Positions 38,144 to 46,173 of a stretch of 64,000 nucleotides of DNA are shown piece by piece. The notes under the pieces were generated by a model. The model saw only the letters and a list, made by a program, of their open reading frames with translations, did no database searches and was not told the origin of the DNA. Made by a program: the position numbers and the translations under genes. Positions within the stretch are counted from its first letter, which is position 1. The number at the start of each line of letters is the position of its first letter. The DNA comes from Rhizobiales bacterium NRL2 (lineage in GTDB: Bacteria > Pseudomonadota > Alphaproteobacteria > Minwuiales > Minwuiaceae): positions 248,001 through 312,000 of the forward strand of contig CP016093.1 of NCBI GenBank assembly GCA_001664005.1. Direction: 5' to 3'.

Positions 38144-39085
38144 TCAGACGAAGGGCTCGGTATTGAACGCCTCGAGATCGGTTTCGAGGGGCGTGTAGTC
38201 GCTTTCGAAGGCCTGCGCTGCCTCGGCCAGGCTTTCGGGCGTCCAGTCGGCGTCCTCCTTCACCAGCCGGGCGACGGGTCGGGGCTGGCTGAACAGGAAG
38301 ATCTCGCGGCCGCGCACGCCGAACAGCTGCCCGGAGACATCCTGCGCCGCCGGGCCGCAAAGCCAGGCGACCGCCGTGGCGACGTGCTTCGGGTCGAGTT
38401 TCAGCGCGCGTTCCTTGTAGGACGCCTGGGCGTCGTTGGCGGGCTGGATGATGTCGGTGACCCGGGTGCGGGCGAAGGGCGCGAGCGCGTTGGCGGTGAT
38501 GCCGGAGCGGGCGAGGTCCATCGCCGCGACGCGGGTCAGGCCGACCAGCCCGGCCTTGGCGGAGGCGTAGGGCGACTGGCCGAAATTGCCGTAGAGCCCG
38601 GCGGTGGAGACGATGTTGACGATGCGGCCCCGGTCGTAGCTGTCGCCCCCGCCCCGGCCGGTCTTCGCGTTCTCGCGCAGGATCGGCGCGGCGGCGTTGA
38701 TCAGGTAGAAGGCCGCCGACAGATTGGTGCGGATCACCGCCTCCCAGTCCGCCGGATCGGCCTTGAAGATGAAGGCGTCGCGCAGGATCGCGGCGTTGTT
38801 GACGACGATGTCGAGGCCGCCGAAGCGGTCCACGGCCATGTCGACGGCCTGCCGCGCTGCGCCGGGGCTGGCGATGGAATCGGTGAATGCGGCTGCATCG
38901 GCCCCCAGTTCGCCTGCGGCCCGGCGGGCCACGTCCGGGTCGCCGCCCTCGCCCGCGATGCCGCCGCCATGATCGGCGATCAGCACCTTCGCGCCCGCCT
39001 CGGCGAGGCCCCGCGCGATGGCGAGGCCGATGCCCCGGCCGCCGCCGGTGACGATGGCGACGCGTCCCTCCAGGCTTGCGCTCAT
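38144..39085 (-). CDS. Short-chain dehydrogenase with C-terminal extension
   Basis: A 313-residue SDR. Cofactor motif 'VTGGGRGIGLAIARGLAEAG', 'VNNAAILRDAFIF', and catalytic Ser-Tyr-Lys in 'IVSTAGLYGNFGQSPYASAK'. The last 60 residues ('PRPVARLVKEDADWTPESLA') form an extension like that of the 17-beta-HSD4/multifunctional-enzyme dehydrogenases, which act on 3-hydroxyacyl-CoA. ATG overlaps the reductase stop by four bases (ATGA), so it is tightly coupled to the ferredoxin-reductase upstream and probably acts in the same pathway as the PaaA-like oxygenase. Confidence 0.88.
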   Translation of the reverse strand: MSASLEGRVAIVTGGGRGIGLAIARGLAEAGAKVLIADHGGGIAGEGGDPDVARRAAGELGADAAAFTDSIASPGAARQAVDMAVDRFGGLDIVVNNAAILRDAFIFKADPADWEAVIRTNLSAAFYLINAAAPILRENAKTGRGGGDSYDRGRIVNIVSTAGLYGNFGQSPYASAKAGLVGLTRVAAMDLARSGITANALAPFARTRVTDIIQPANDAQASYKERALKLDPKHVATAVAWLCGPAAQDVSGQLFGVRGREIFLFSQPRPVARLVKEDADWTPESLAEAAQAFESDYTPLETDLEAFNTEPFV

Positions 39086-40125
39086 GCCCGCTTCCTTTCC
39101 TGTTCGGCCAGTTCGCCGGCGCTGTAGAAGGCGTCGGCGTGGCAGTCGGCTTTCGCCAGGCCCATGTCGGCCAGCGCCTCGACCGAGCTCTCCACCATGA
39201 CCGGCGGGCCGGCCAGATAGGCCTTCCAGCCGTCCAGCGGGAACTGCCGCATCAGGTCGGCGCGCAGCACGTCCATCATCATCCCCGTGCGCCGCGCCGT
39301 CGGGCCGGACGGCTCCGACAGGGCGAAGCTCACCGACATGTCCCCGTGCGTCCCGGCCAGCGCCATCAGTTCGTCTTCCATGTAGACGTCGCGTTCGTCG
39401 CGGACGCCGACGAAGACGCGGATCGGCTGACCCAACCCGGCATCGACCGCGCGCCTGACGATGGCGCGGATCGGGGCGAGGCCGGAGCCGCCGGCGACCG
39501 CCACGATCGGACCGGTATGCTTCTCGCGCAGATACGAGACCCCGAGCGGGCCTTCGACGCGGACCCGGTGGCCGGGCCGGAGGTCGCGGCGGACGAAGCT
39601 GCTGACCCCGCCCTCGCCCGAATCGCGGATGTGGAACTCCAGCGCCGGCTCGTCGGGACTGTTGGCCATGGAATAGTCGCGCGCCGGCCAGCCGCCCTCG
39701 AAGCGGACCGAGGCGTACTGCCCGGCGGAAAAGTCGAACGGCCCGCCGGCCAGGATCTCCAGCCGGACCCGCGCGGTGTCGTGGGTCAGGGCCTCGACGC
39801 TCTCGACGGCGCAGTCCAGCTTGCGCAGCGGATGGGCGACGGTCTCGTCCTGATCCTGCCAGGTCACCTCGGCGTCGGACCAGGGCACGGCCCGGCAGGC
39901 CAGAATCAGGCCCTGGCGCTGTTCGGCGCCGGTCAGGGCGTACTCGGAGAAGGGCGCCATCTCGACCTCGCCCGAAGCCAGCGCCGACTTGCAGGCGCCG
40001 CAGTTCCCGGACTGGCAACCGCACGGATAGGCGATGCCGTGACGAAGCGCGGCCTGGAGAATGGTCTCCCCCATGTCCACGTCGATGGTCTTCTCGACAT
40101 TGGCGATGCGGACGGTGAAGGCCAC
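39082..40125 (-). CDS. 2Fe-2S ferredoxin / FAD-NAD reductase (PaaE/NdoR-like)
   Basis: A 347-residue one-chain oxygenase reductase. N-terminal plant-type ferredoxin with cluster cysteines C37, C42, C45 and C77 ('GCQSGNCGACKSALASG', 'LILACRAVPW'), then a ferredoxin-NADP reductase-like FAD domain ('RDYSMANSPDE', 'GPLGVSYLRE') and a NAD domain ('VAVAGGSGLAPIRAIVRRAV', 'YLAGPPVMVESSVEALADMG'). It passes electrons from NAD(P)H to a partner oxygenase, here most likely the PaaA-like protein. First gene of the minus-strand operon; a palindrome lies 18 nt upstream and MarR is divergent. Confidence 0.92.
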   Translation of the reverse strand: MAFTVRIANVEKTIDVDMGETILQAALRHGIAYPCGCQSGNCGACKSALASGEVEMAPFSEYALTGAEQRQGLILACRAVPWSDAEVTWQDQDETVAHPLRKLDCAVESVEALTHDTARVRLEILAGGPFDFSAGQYASVRFEGGWPARDYSMANSPDEPALEFHIRDSGEGGVSSFVRRDLRPGHRVRVEGPLGVSYLREKHTGPIVAVAGGSGLAPIRAIVRRAVDAGLGQPIRVFVGVRDERDVYMEDELMALAGTHGDMSVSFALSEPSGPTARRTGMMMDVLRADLMRQFPLDGWKAYLAGPPVMVESSVEALADMGLAKADCHADAFYSAGELAEQERKRA

Positions 40126-40142
40126 GGACGCTCCCCGGGAAT

Positions 40143-40165
40143 TATTGTTTGGTTACCCAACAATA
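40143..40165. promoter_or_regulatory. 23-bp palindrome, candidate MarR operator
   Basis: Arms TATTGTT (40143-40149) and AACAATA (40159-40165) are perfect complements; the middle TGGTTACCC pairs except for one position. It is AT-rich in a very GC-rich neighbourhood and sits in the 57-bp space between the divergent starts of the ferredoxin-reductase and marR, so binding there could repress both. Confidence 0.75.
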
Positions 40166-40182
40166 TCGTTCAAGGTGCGTTC

Positions 40183-40617
40183 ATGATCAAGCGTCAGGAA
40201 TTGAACCGGGGCATCCTGCCCTCACTCGTGGGCTACAATCTGCGTCAGGCTCAGATCGCCGTGTTCAAGGATTTCGCGGACAGCGTCGGCCGGCTGGGGA
40301 TCACGCCCGGTCAATTCGGGGTGCTGGAGCTGATCGCCAACAATGAAGGGCTCAGCCAGTCGGCCCTGGCCCGGGCGCTGGACGTCGACCGCTCGACCAT
40401 CGTCGGCGTGCTGGACCGCCTCCAGGAAGCGGGGCTGGTGCAGCGCCGCCCCTCCCCCCGCGACCGCCGCTCCCACGAGCTGCATCTCAGCCCGCGCGGG
40501 GCCGAACGGGTGGGCGAGGTGCGCCGCGCCATCGCCGAACATGAGGGCCACATGCTGCGCCGGCTGTCGGCCGAAGAGCGGGCGCGGCTGCTCGATCTGC
40601 TGGGCCGCATCCGTTAA
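40183..40617 (+). CDS. MarR-family transcriptional regulator
   Basis: A 144-residue winged-helix regulator. 'ILPSLVGYNLRQAQIAVFKDF' (N-terminal dimer helix), recognition helix-turn-helix in 'LSQSALARALDVDRSTIVGVLDRL', wing 'GLVQRRPSPRDRRSHELHLS' with the conserved Asp-Arg-Arg, and C-terminal helices. MarR proteins of aromatic-degradation loci often sense an aryl-CoA or phenolic intermediate. The divergent arrangement and the shared palindrome make it the likely local repressor of the oxygenase operon and of itself. Confidence 0.92.
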   Translation: MIKRQELNRGILPSLVGYNLRQAQIAVFKDFADSVGRLGITPGQFGVLELIANNEGLSQSALARALDVDRSTIVGVLDRLQEAGLVQRRPSPRDRRSHELHLSPRGAERVGEVRRAIAEHEGHMLRRLSAEERARLLDLLGRIR

Positions 40618-40699
40618 CGGGTTGTTCGACTTCTCAACCGACTATTGCCAGCCGTCCCGATTCCGCAACAATGCGACAGGGCGAAGGAGCTATCCCGTA

Positions 40700-41191
40700 G
40701 TGGAACTGCCGGAGCACAGCAGCCGTTACGTCACCGTACTGGCCGAAGGCGAGGACGCCCTGGCCCGTGCCCACGGGCATTTCGCCCCGGCCATCGAGAT
40801 GTGGCGCGCGGGCGGCGGGCCGCTGCCCGACCGGCGCACGCTGGATCCGGCGCGGCTCGGCCGGCTGCTGGACAGCGTGCTGCTGCTGAAGCGCGAGGGC
40901 GAGGATCTGATCCACCGCATCGCCGGCGACGGCTTCATCGCCAGCAATGGCGACTTCAACCCCACCAGCCACGGCATCGGGGAACTGTCGGCGACGCGCC
41001 GCGTGGCCCGCGTGCTGGCGCCGGTCTATTTCGACGTGGTGCAGCGGCCCAGGCCGGTGCTGGTCGACATCGTCTACGCCGACGATGGCGAAACCCTGGC
41101 CGATGCCGAGATGCTGATGCTGCCCTATGGCGAGGGCGAGGCCGATGGCCGCCTCAGCCACGTGCTCTCGGTCTACCGCTTCCGGGAGTAG
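40700..41191 (+). CDS. PAS_5-like (PF07310-type) protein, second copy
   Basis: A 163-residue protein starting at GTG 40700, with GAAGGAG ten nt upstream (no ATG fits). It has 'RLLDSVLLLKREGEDLIHRIAGDGFIAS', 'TRRVARVLAPVYFDVVQRPR' and 'AEMLMLPYGEGEADGRLSHVLS', matching the order of the protein at 33655-34221, including the final 'LPygEG' strand. Probable cytoplasmic sensor or adaptor of unknown ligand. It follows marR by 82 nt on the same strand and might be read from the same transcript. Confidence 0.7.
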   Translation: MELPEHSSRYVTVLAEGEDALARAHGHFAPAIEMWRAGGGPLPDRRTLDPARLGRLLDSVLLLKREGEDLIHRIAGDGFIASNGDFNPTSHGIGELSATRRVARVLAPVYFDVVQRPRPVLVDIVYADDGETLADAEMLMLPYGEGEADGRLSHVLSVYRFRE

Positions 41192-41345
41192 AGCGCGCGT
41201 CGTCGGAATCCGGCCCCGCACCGGTGCTACGCGCCGCGCAGGACTCGGTGATCGATTCAGGAGGTGCGCCCGGCCGGCTTCGGGCCGTCGGGGATGACGT
41301 CACGGTGGGCAACGCCTGGGCATGACTTCCGGGCGATAACGCCCC

Positions 41346-42143
41346 TCAGGGGCAGCCGGCTTCCGCCCAAGCCCTCAGCGCGCCGCGCGAACCGGGTCCG
41401 AAGGCGCCGTCGATCGGTCCCTTGTAGTAGCCGGCGCGCTTCAGATAGCTCTGCGCCACCGTCGCGCGGATGACGCCGCGGGAGATCAGGTCGACATTGT
41501 CCTTCACCGTGATCTCGGGCTCGCCGGCCCGGCAGGCCGCGCCCGCGCGGTTGATCAGGGCCTTGCGATGGGTCGGGTTGAGGGTGATCGCCTTGCTGAA
41601 GTCGGCCAGCGCCTCCTGGTCGCGGCCCAGCCGGGCCAGCTCCCAGCCGCGCCAGTAGAAGCTGTCGGCCAGCTTGGGCTCCTTCTTCATGGAGACCTCA
41701 TAGGCCTTCATCGCCGCGTCGGTGCGGCCGAGACGCGAGAGCGCGACCGCGCGGGAAAGGTAGACGCCGTCGGTTTCGTGGCCGCGCTCCAGGGCGCGCT
41801 CGACGTCTTCGAGGGCCTCGCCGGAGCGGTTCAGTTCCATCAGGGAGACGGCGCGGCGGTGGAAGTGCAGCCCGTTGGCCGGGTCGTGGCGGGTGGCCGA
41901 GTCCAGATCCGGCAGCGCGAGGTGATAGTATTTCTTCTTGTTGTAGGCGTGGCCGCGGCTGGAATACAGCGTCGCCAGCATCACGCCCTTGTAGTCGCCC
42001 GTTTCGATCAGGGCCGTGCAGGCCTTGACCCGCGCGTCCCAGTTCTGGGACTGCTGGCAGACGTCCATGTTGGCGGCCTGCGCTGTGCCGAACCCGGCCA
42101 GCACGGCGACCGCTGCCGCGGCGAGGAAACTACGTACGTTCAT
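41346..42143 (-). CDS. TPR protein with C-terminal peptidoglycan-binding-like domain
   Basis: A 265-residue secreted protein. ATG at 42143 gives the signal 'MNVRSFLAAAAVAVLAGFG'. The body is a series of tetratricopeptide repeats ('LYSSRGHAYNKKKYYHLALPDLDSA', 'LHFHRRAVSLMELNRSGEALED', 'VYLSRAVALSRLGRTDAAMKAY', 'SFYWRGWELARLGRDQEALADFSKA', each shown only in part), and the end 'SYLKRAGYYKGPIDGAFGPG' with 'SRGALRAWAEAGCP' is a peptidoglycan_binding_1 module. A periplasmic scaffold is likely. Monocistronic. Confidence 0.88.
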   Translation of the reverse strand: MNVRSFLAAAAVAVLAGFGTAQAANMDVCQQSQNWDARVKACTALIETGDYKGVMLATLYSSRGHAYNKKKYYHLALPDLDSATRHDPANGLHFHRRAVSLMELNRSGEALEDVERALERGHETDGVYLSRAVALSRLGRTDAAMKAYEVSMKKEPKLADSFYWRGWELARLGRDQEALADFSKAITLNPTHRKALINRAGAACRAGEPEITVKDNVDLISRGVIRATVAQSYLKRAGYYKGPIDGAFGPGSRGALRAWAEAGCP

Positions 42144-42259
42144 CGTTGTCTGACTCCACAGGATACCGAACGCTTCTTCGGGAGCGGTTGATCGTACAGT
42201 TCGCATGCGGACCCGGCCGCCCCTGTGCGGCCGCGCCCCTCTGGTGTCCCCTCCGCCGG

Positions 42260-43468
42260 TCAGGCTCCGTGCAGGCCGACGATCGCGATGGACGACACGT
42301 TCTGATGCGGAAACCCGCCCAGATTATGTGTCAGACCGATGGTGGGATCGTCAAGCTGCCTCGCGCCCGCGCGGCCGAGAAGCTGATTGTACATCTCGTA
42401 GAGCATGCGCAGGCCGGACGCGCCGATCGGGTGGCCGAAGCACTTCAGGCCGCCGTCGATCTGCGCCGGCACGCCGCCATCGGCGTCGAAGAAGCCGTCG
42501 AGGAAGTCCTTCCAGGCCTCGCCCTCCTTCGAGATGAACAGGTCCTCCGCCGTCACCAGTTCGGTGATCGAGAAGCAGTCATGGCACTCGAACATCGAGA
42601 CTTCCTTGCGGGGGTCCTTGATGCCGGCTTCCTGATAGGCGCGCTTCGCCGCGTGCCGCGTGGTCAGGAAATAGCTGCCGTCCCAGTCGTTGTAGCTCGC
42701 CTCCAGGCCGTTGGAGACGGCGAGCTGCAGCGCCTTGACCGAAACCATCTCGGCGCGCTTGCGGCCCAGCTTCTCGGCCATCTCGGTGGTGCAGACGATC
42801 GCCGCCGCCGCGCCGTCGGAGACGCCGCAGCAGTCGTAGAGGCCCAGCGGCTCGGCCACCATCGGCGCGTTCAGCACCGTGTCGGTGTCGACCGCCTTCT
42901 GCAGATGGGCCTTGGGGTTCTTCGCGCCGTTGGCGTGGCTCTTGACCGAGACCTGGGCCATGGCGCGCTTCAGGTCGTCGGCCGCGACGCCGTGCTTCTT
43001 GCTGTAGGCGGAGGCAAGCTGCGCGAAGGAGCCGGGCGCGGAGGCGTTGGCCCAGTACATGTTGGCGACGGGTCCGGCCATGTTCTGCGGCAGGCCGCCA
43101 TAGCCGGTGTCTTTCAGCTTCTCGACGCCGCAGGCCAGCGCGATGTCGGCGGCTCCGGAGGCGACGGCATAGACCGCGCCGCGGAAGGCCTCGGTGCCCG
43201 AAGCGCAGTAGTTCTCGACCCGGGTCACCGGGATGTAGGGCAGGCGCAGCGCCGTCGCCAGCGGCAGGGCCGACTTGCCCACGTGGATCTCCTCCAGCGC
43301 GGTCGAGAACCACGCCGCCTCGATCTGATTGGTCTCGACGCCGGCGTCGGCGAGGCATTCTTCATAGGCTTCGACAATGAGGTCGTCGGCGTCGCAGTCC
43401 CAGCGCTCCCCGAACTTCGAGCAACCCATCCCCAGAATGGCGACCTTGTCGCGGATACCCGACGGCAT
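42260..43468 (-). CDS. Thiolase-family acetyl-CoA acyltransferase (SCP-x-like)
   Basis: A 402-residue thiolase superfamily protein. Nucleophilic Cys in 'VENYCASGTEAFRGAVYAV', the middle 'LGLYDCCGVSDGAAAAIV', 'SMFECHDCFSITELVTAEDL' and the C-terminal 'GGLKCFGHPIGASGLRMLYE'. This is the SCP-x/thiolase branch that acts on branched or steroid-like 3-oxoacyl-CoAs, or has no degradative role. ATG at 43468 has GGAG eight nt upstream; upstream in-frame Met codons lie in poorly conserved sequence. It is not close enough to the diiron operon to assume a shared transcript, but a shared CoA pathway is possible. Confidence 0.9.
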   Translation of the reverse strand: MPSGIRDKVAILGMGCSKFGERWDCDADDLIVEAYEECLADAGVETNQIEAAWFSTALEEIHVGKSALPLATALRLPYIPVTRVENYCASGTEAFRGAVYAVASGAADIALACGVEKLKDTGYGGLPQNMAGPVANMYWANASAPGSFAQLASAYSKKHGVAADDLKRAMAQVSVKSHANGAKNPKAHLQKAVDTDTVLNAPMVAEPLGLYDCCGVSDGAAAAIVCTTEMAEKLGRKRAEMVSVKALQLAVSNGLEASYNDWDGSYFLTTRHAAKRAYQEAGIKDPRKEVSMFECHDCFSITELVTAEDLFISKEGEAWKDFLDGFFDADGGVPAQIDGGLKCFGHPIGASGLRMLYEMYNQLLGRAGARQLDDPTIGLTHNLGGFPHQNVSSIAIVGLHGA

Positions 43469-43708
43469 TTGGCGTTCTCCCCAGTCAAACAGCGGCCGAT
43501 GAAATTTCGTTCGCATGTGTATCATATCGCCGCGCCGGGCGGAACGGTGCATGCGTCACACGGGCTGAGAAATGATCGGGGGCCCCGCGGTGATGTTATC
43601 CCCGATGGCCGGTGGGCCACTCGGGGACCGGGCGAAGCCGAACGCCGACGTCCTTCCGTCACCCGATGCCCGCGCGCCTTCGGCGGCCGGCAGGACAACA
43701 AGGGAAAC

Positions 43709-45292
43709 TCACTCCCCGATCAGCGCCTCCAGCGTCTCCAGGCGGTCGGCCTCCGCCGCCGGCTTGTCCCAGCGGATGCGGGCGATGCGCGGGAAGCGCA
43801 TGGCGACGCCGGACTTGTGGCGCTTCGAGCGGTGGATGCCGTCGAAGGCGATCTCCAGCACCAGCTTCGCCTCGACGGCGCGGACCGGGCCGTAGCGCTC
43901 CACCGTGTGGTTGCGGACGAAGCGGTCGAGCTCGGCCAGCTCCGCGTCGGTGAAGCCGAAATAGGCCTTGCCCACGGGCACCAGCTCCGCGCCCGTCGCG
44001 CCGCCGCGCCAGGCGCCGAAGGTGAAGTCGGAGTAGAGCGAGGAGCGCTTGCCGTGGCCGCGCTGGGCGTAGAGCAGGACGCAGTCCACGGTCATCGGAT
44101 CGCGCTTCCACTTGTACCAGAGGCCTTTCGGCCGGCCGGCGCGGTAGGGGCTGTCGGCGCGTTTCAGCATCACGCCCTCGATCGCCGGATGCGGCGGGTC
44201 CATGCGCCGGGCCTCCAGTTCGTCCAGGTCGCGGAAGGGCACGAGCGGCGAGAGGTCGAGGCGCGGATGCGGCCTGGCCCGCGCCCAGGCCTCCAGGCGC
44301 GTGCGCCGGTCGTCGAAGCCGAGGCCGCGCAGATCCACCGCGCCGTCGAACAGGATGTCGTAGAGCCGGACGCCCGCGGGGAAGTCGGCCATCAGCTTCT
44401 TCGTCACCGTCTTGCGGTTGAGGCGCTGCTGCAGTTCGTTGAAGCGCCCGAGGGCGCCCTCGCGCATGACCAGCAATTCCCCGTCGAGCACGCCCTCGCC
44501 TTCCAGGCTCTCCAGCAGGTCGGGGAAGGCGGCGGAGATGTCGTCGCCGGTGCGCGAGAACAGCCGCCGCTCGCCGCCGCGCAGCGCGAGCTGGACGCGG
44601 ATGCCATCCCATTTCCATTCGGCCCGGAAATCGGCCGGGTCGAGCCTCGGGCGCTCGGCGTCGTCGAGCGCATGCGACAGCATCAACGGGCGGAAGACCA
44701 CCGCTCCGGAGAGGTCGGGCTTGGGCGCGCGGCCCTCGATCCAGTCGAACAGCGGGCCGTAGGGCGGCGCCAGCGCGTGCCAGACCTCCTCGATCTCGGC
44801 CGTGTCCGGCGCGCCCAGCTCGGCCAGCGCCGTCCGCGCCAGCCGCGCCGACACGCCGACGCGGAGCCCGCCGGTGATCAGCTTCAGCAGCGCCCAGCGG
44901 CCATTGGCGTCGAGGCGGTCCAGCAGGTCGGCGACCAGCGCCGGCGCGTCCTTCCGCGCCGCGGCCTCCAGCCGTTCGACGGTCTCGGCCAGGCCCGGCG
45001 CGGCGTTGGGCCGGACATCCGCTTCGGGCCAGATCAGCGCCACCGTCTCGGCCAGGTCGCCGACATAGTCGTAGGACAGGCGGAACAGCTCCGGGTCGGT
45101 GCGCGCGCCGGCCAGTTCGCGCACCAGCGCCGGCTTGACCGTCTTCAGGTTCAGCTCCCCGGCCAGGGCGGCCAGCGCCACGCCCCGGTCCGGGTCGGGC
45201 GTGCGGCGCATGTAGTCCGCGATCAGCCGCAGCTTGACGTTGCGCGCGCCGACATGGCTCAGCCGGTCGAGCAGTTCGGCGAAGGCTTCCAT
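43709..45292 (-). CDS. ATP-dependent DNA ligase (Lhr/Exo-associated type)
   Basis: A 527-residue ATP-dependent ligase. An N-terminal DNA-binding helical domain ('MEAFAELLDRLSHVGARNVK', 'LLKLITGGLRVGVSARL') precedes the adenylation domain with motif I 'EWKWDGIRVQLALRGGER' (K of KxDG), motif III 'LDGELLVMREG', motif IV 'IEGVMLKRADSPYRAGR' and motif V 'KWKRDPMTVDCVLL', then an OB domain. It seals nicks with AMP. This class is usually encoded with an MBL exonuclease, an Lhr-type helicase and a phosphoesterase; only the exonuclease is found here (46174-47187), with one gene between. Confidence 0.94.
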   Translation of the reverse strand: MEAFAELLDRLSHVGARNVKLRLIADYMRRTPDPDRGVALAALAGELNLKTVKPALVRELAGARTDPELFRLSYDYVGDLAETVALIWPEADVRPNAAPGLAETVERLEAAARKDAPALVADLLDRLDANGRWALLKLITGGLRVGVSARLARTALAELGAPDTAEIEEVWHALAPPYGPLFDWIEGRAPKPDLSGAVVFRPLMLSHALDDAERPRLDPADFRAEWKWDGIRVQLALRGGERRLFSRTGDDISAAFPDLLESLEGEGVLDGELLVMREGALGRFNELQQRLNRKTVTKKLMADFPAGVRLYDILFDGAVDLRGLGFDDRRTRLEAWARARPHPRLDLSPLVPFRDLDELEARRMDPPHPAIEGVMLKRADSPYRAGRPKGLWYKWKRDPMTVDCVLLYAQRGHGKRSSLYSDFTFGAWRGGATGAELVPVGKAYFGFTDAELAELDRFVRNHTVERYGPVRAVEAKLVLEIAFDGIHRSKRHKSGVAMRFPRIARIRWDKPAAEADRLETLEALIGE

Positions 45293-45313
45293 GTCCCCGG
45301 CGCCCGTGCGGCG

Positions 45314-46072
45314 TCAGCGCCCGCCCGCGTAGAGCCAGTCGAACAGCGCCGCGTCGGTCCCGGTTAGCCGGCCCGTTCGCGCGATGGCCGTCGCCGCCTC
45401 GTTGCGCTTCATCGGGTCGGTGGCGTAGAGCGAGTCCCCCGGCGGTTGGGCCGTGAACTCGACGTGCAGGAATGCCGACGCCAGGGCGATGGCGATCTTG
45501 GCCTCGGGCCGCACGCCCTCGATGGCGTAGGGATTGTCGATCGAGATGTAGAACACCGTTTCCGTGCGCGTCGGGCGGTCGCCGGGGCCCAGGCCGACGG
45601 AGCGGCGCTGGTCGACGAGCTGCCCCGATTCCACGGTTTCCGTCCATGAGGCCACGAAATCCTCGGCGCTGCGCCCGCCCGACGCGCTCGCCCAGACGCG
45701 CTCGAAGAACGGCCGCCAGTCCGGGTGGCGCAGCAGGAACTCCGGATGATCGGTGAAGAACAGCAGCATTTCGGGCTGGCAGCCCGGCGCGAACTCGATC
45801 TCAGGCAGGTTCGGGGCGGCGGACCGGAGCGCGTCCTCGTAGACCCGCTTCACGTCGCCCGGCCGGATCGGCTCGTGCTCCTGGAACAGCGCCACCGAAC
45901 CGACGCAGACGGGATCGTACCAGCGGTCGTAGAGGGCGATCTCCGCGCCCTCGAGCTCGGGCGGGCGCTCGCCTTCCTGCGCCGCGGCGCCGGCGGCAAG
46001 CCCCGTGGCGACAAGGCCGGCCGCGAGCAGGGCGGGCAGCCGGAACGGACGGCGGGCGGGTTCGGCGGTCAC
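45314..46072 (-). CDS. Predicted secreted protein of unknown function
   Basis: A 252-residue protein starting at GTG 46072 with AGGAGAG before it. Signal peptide 'LPALLAAGLVATGLAAGAAA', mature start 'QEGERPPELEGAEIALYDRW'. The rest, e.g. 'CQPEMLLFFTDHPEFLLRHP', 'FVASWTETVESGQLVDQRRS' and 'TETVFYISIDNPYAIEGVRP', is not recognised; the regular Asp-Pro/Trp pattern suggests a folded periplasmic domain. It is 21 nt upstream of the ligase and 101 nt downstream of the exonuclease, so it probably shares their transcript. No catalytic motif is evident. Confidence 0.7.
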   Translation of the reverse strand: MTAEPARRPFRLPALLAAGLVATGLAAGAAAQEGERPPELEGAEIALYDRWYDPVCVGSVALFQEHEPIRPGDVKRVYEDALRSAAPNLPEIEFAPGCQPEMLLFFTDHPEFLLRHPDWRPFFERVWASASGGRSAEDFVASWTETVESGQLVDQRRSVGLGPGDRPTRTETVFYISIDNPYAIEGVRPEAKIAIALASAFLHVEFTAQPPGDSLYATDPMKRNEAATAIARTGRLTGTDAALFDWLYAGGR

Positions 46073-46173
46073 GGCGTCTCTCCTGTGTCGGCCTGGGAAC
46101 TCCGTTCGAATGTGGGCGATCGCCGCCGGCCTGTCACCCCGCAAGCCCCCCGGTCCCCGGGGCCGGGCGCGGT

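Noticed and set aside
43585-43610. TTATCC sequence resembling a DnaA box
   Set aside because: Single, imperfect (lacks CACA) and without neighbouring boxes or an AT-rich unwinding region; not an origin.
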